Part shown: in pieces, positions 62,284 through 64,000 of the stretch
Numbering within the stretch: position 1 is the first letter of the stretch
How the letters are laid out: every line of letters starts with the position of its first letter
Origin: Zerene cesonia
Taxonomy: Eukaryota > Arthropoda > Insecta > Lepidoptera > Pieridae
Length of the DNA: 64,000 nucleotides
Assembly: GCF_012273895.1 (NCBI RefSeq)
Contig: NC_052106.1
Coordinates: 1,426,001-1,490,000 of the forward strand
Direction: 5' to 3'
The notes under the pieces: generated by a model
What the model was told of the DNA's origin: nothing
Database searches by the model: none
The model's input: only the letters and a program-made list of their open reading frames with translations
Program-made: the position numbers and the translations under genes

Positions 62284-62513
62284 TTAATCTTCTTTTCCTG
62301 CCCAAATGCTATCTCCGTTGACCTCCGTTTCAGTCGTTCCTCTGACAAATTGCTGTATTGCAGGCAGTTTGTACAGATACACGGACATGATGGACCCTGC
62401 ACATGCTCCAGCCCAGTAGACTGTTGCATGCTCAGTGAGCGTGTGGCCGTGGCAGCCGGCTTTCAACGATGTTGCCAGCACTGGATTAAAATATCCACCG
62501 GAATAATCGAATG
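62284..62513 (-). CDS. last exon of an unorthodox aquaporin (AQP11/12-like)
   Basis: 75 residues plus stop, entered in phase 2 after a good acceptor (TTTATTCCAG). It contains F-D-Y-S-G-G-Y-F-N-P-V-L-A-T-S, the second pore helix motif as NPV, then the last membrane helix (about VYWAGACAGSIMSVYLYKLP) and a short hydrophilic tail ending GKED. Aquaporins carry water or small solutes through membranes. The Arg that follows NPA in classical aquaporins is absent (Leu here), as in the AQP11/12 'superaquaporin' group, whose members often sit in intracellular membranes. Upstream exons with the first NPA-type motif were not found in 62514-64000; they may be beyond the window or behind weak splice sites. 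The open frame on the plus strand here (62260-62526) is a shadow. Confidence 0.83.
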
Positions 62514-64000
62514 CTGGAATAAATAAAATATTTTGTAAAATTGCTTACATAGATCATAAAATAGATTGAGATTATTTTCGCCTCTTCTTAAATACGATAT
62601 ATTTTAAAAATAACTTGTTTCTGAGATCAATCTCTCTTGTGATTTCATGATTCATAATGTTTGCATTTAGTAATCTGTAAATTGTTTACAATAAAAATAA
62701 TGTTTTTCTATATTAGAAAAAAAAAAGAGATAAGATAAACATAGGCAAGTGAAAAATTATGGGAATTTATTTCACAACTAAGTACATTTAAAACTATCCT
62801 GTAAATTCCTAACTTTTTATCCTCTACGAGTCTACGTAATGGATGCAGATTACGCTTTATGCAGTCTGTGTAATCGCCCGAGTTTCCCGCGAAAATGCAT
62901 TGCGTCATTAAAGAAAATTGACACGCATTTTAATAATCGTTTATAGTTTGCAATTTTAACGAGAGATTTTTGTTTGTTTTCGATAATTATTGATGCATAC
63001 GTACGATATATTTTATTTTTTAATGATATTCTAATTACTTCCATATTTTGTAATATTAACGTATCATAATATTTACTTTACGCAGATTCAAAACAAATAT
63101 AAACTAACATTTAAAATTAATTACAACACTGATATTATGCTAATAACATGCTACATAAACAAATATAATTTTAACAGCGATTTATATTTAACATTTATGT
63201 AAGCTTTTGTAAAACGTGCAATAGAATGAAATTATATTAAAATATATATTGTGATTTGAGCATACTGCTAGGTAACTAAAAACTACCTATTTATAAAATA
63301 CAGCTAATAACATATTAAATATGTTTTATGATAAAAGTCTAAAAATTAATACTTATTTATGAGTTATAAAAGAGGAAGTGTACTACAAAAGCTTAATTTT
63401 ACAACTCGAGGCCAATTCATAAGCAAATCTATGGGAAAAACCTACTATCAGCACGATCTGCCCATACATGACACATTTAGTTTACAAAATGCAGTTAGAC
63501 ATTTATACATTTCAAAAGTACCTCTTCCTAAATTGACTTTGCAAGTAATGGACAAGCTGATGTCGGCATTTGGGCTATCGTCATGATAGCTAAAGGTGTA
63601 AAACGTGCCTCTTAATATAGCGCCTGTAACACGGAAAGCTAAGCGTTTGAAAACGAAGTTAGTGGGTTTTGCTGTGCTAAAAGTAACAGGCGTGAATTAT
63701 TTAAATACTAAAAAAATGTCCAACCAAAACTTCGGTTTCAGTTTCGGTTTCAGCCGGAACACCAGTTTCGATCGTACTCAAAAAGTTTAAATGGTAAAAT
63801 TTTGAGTCCGACTTACATACATATTATGACTAAAGAGTTATTGCATCATGATCAAACACAAACTGTAGCTAAATTAAACATAATAGGGGTAATTTGAAGT
63901 TAATCTGGATTCCAAAGTGTTATTTATATTAGCATAAAATCTTACTTTAAACCTTATGTAAATCATACAAGTCATACATATTATGATATATTAAATAAAT
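62514..64000. other. presumed aquaporin intron, plus unrecognised ORFs
   Basis: AT-rich DNA upstream of the aquaporin last exon. A minus ORF at 62708-62908 is unrecognised and does not look like aquaporin. The plus ORFs at 63359-63790 are described separately. No repeat assigned. Confidence 0.35.
63359..63790 (+). pseudogene. possible remnant of a mobile-element gene
   Basis: A 75-codon ATG ORF (63359-63586) with a fairly protein-like C-terminus (VPLPKLTLQVMDKLMSAFGL) is followed after a stop and frame change by a 61-codon ORF (63605-63790) rich in Lys then F-G-F-S. The local composition is less AT-rich than its flanks. No family is recognised. A decayed transposon gene is possible; chance is also possible. 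Confidence 0.2.

Noticed and set aside
1..64000. CRISPR arrays, operons, prokaryotic insertion sequences or integrated virus genes.
   Set aside because: The short repeats are dispersed Helitrons and SINEs without regular spacing; no bacterial or viral gene was seen, and the firm genes are insect-type.

Overview
The window is nuclear DNA from an insect, most likely a moth or butterfly (Lepidoptera). The reasons are the AT-rich background, spliced genes, and dense interspersed repeats of types typical of lepidopteran genomes: short Helitron-like elements of the Lep1 type (5' TC, 3' GC-rich hairpin then CTAG), tRNA-derived SINEs with a GATGATG tail, and a SINE piece built on 5S rRNA. The species cannot be named from this sequence.

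Positions 1-54,000 are mostly intergenic or intronic. No gene in this part can be supported with confidence. It holds about 16 copies of one Helitron family, three related short families, two full-length 304-bp tRNA SINEs with target-site duplications, a polyA retroposon family with nested insertions, and two copies of a snapback element, one with perfect 59-bp arms. Two runs of exactly 1000 N (36343-37342 and 38740-39739) are assembly gaps. Weak exon or promoter candidates are listed with low confidence.

Positions 54,000-62,600 hold three genes, all on the minus strand. (1) A secreted, His/Tyr/Trp-rich repeat protein of 577 residues, with a separate signal-peptide exon, about thirty W-x-G-P-K-Y type repeats, 11 regularly placed N-W-T glycosylation sequons and a strongly basic non-repetitive C-terminus; I do not recognise its family. 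(2) An intact single-exon divergent ionotropic receptor (chemosensory, iGluR-related) of 623 residues. (3) The last coding exon of an unorthodox (AQP11/12-like) aquaporin, whose earlier exons were not found and may lie beyond the window edge.

Nothing in the sequence links the three genes functionally beyond adjacency and shared strand. The repeat protein is the best candidate for something undescribed.
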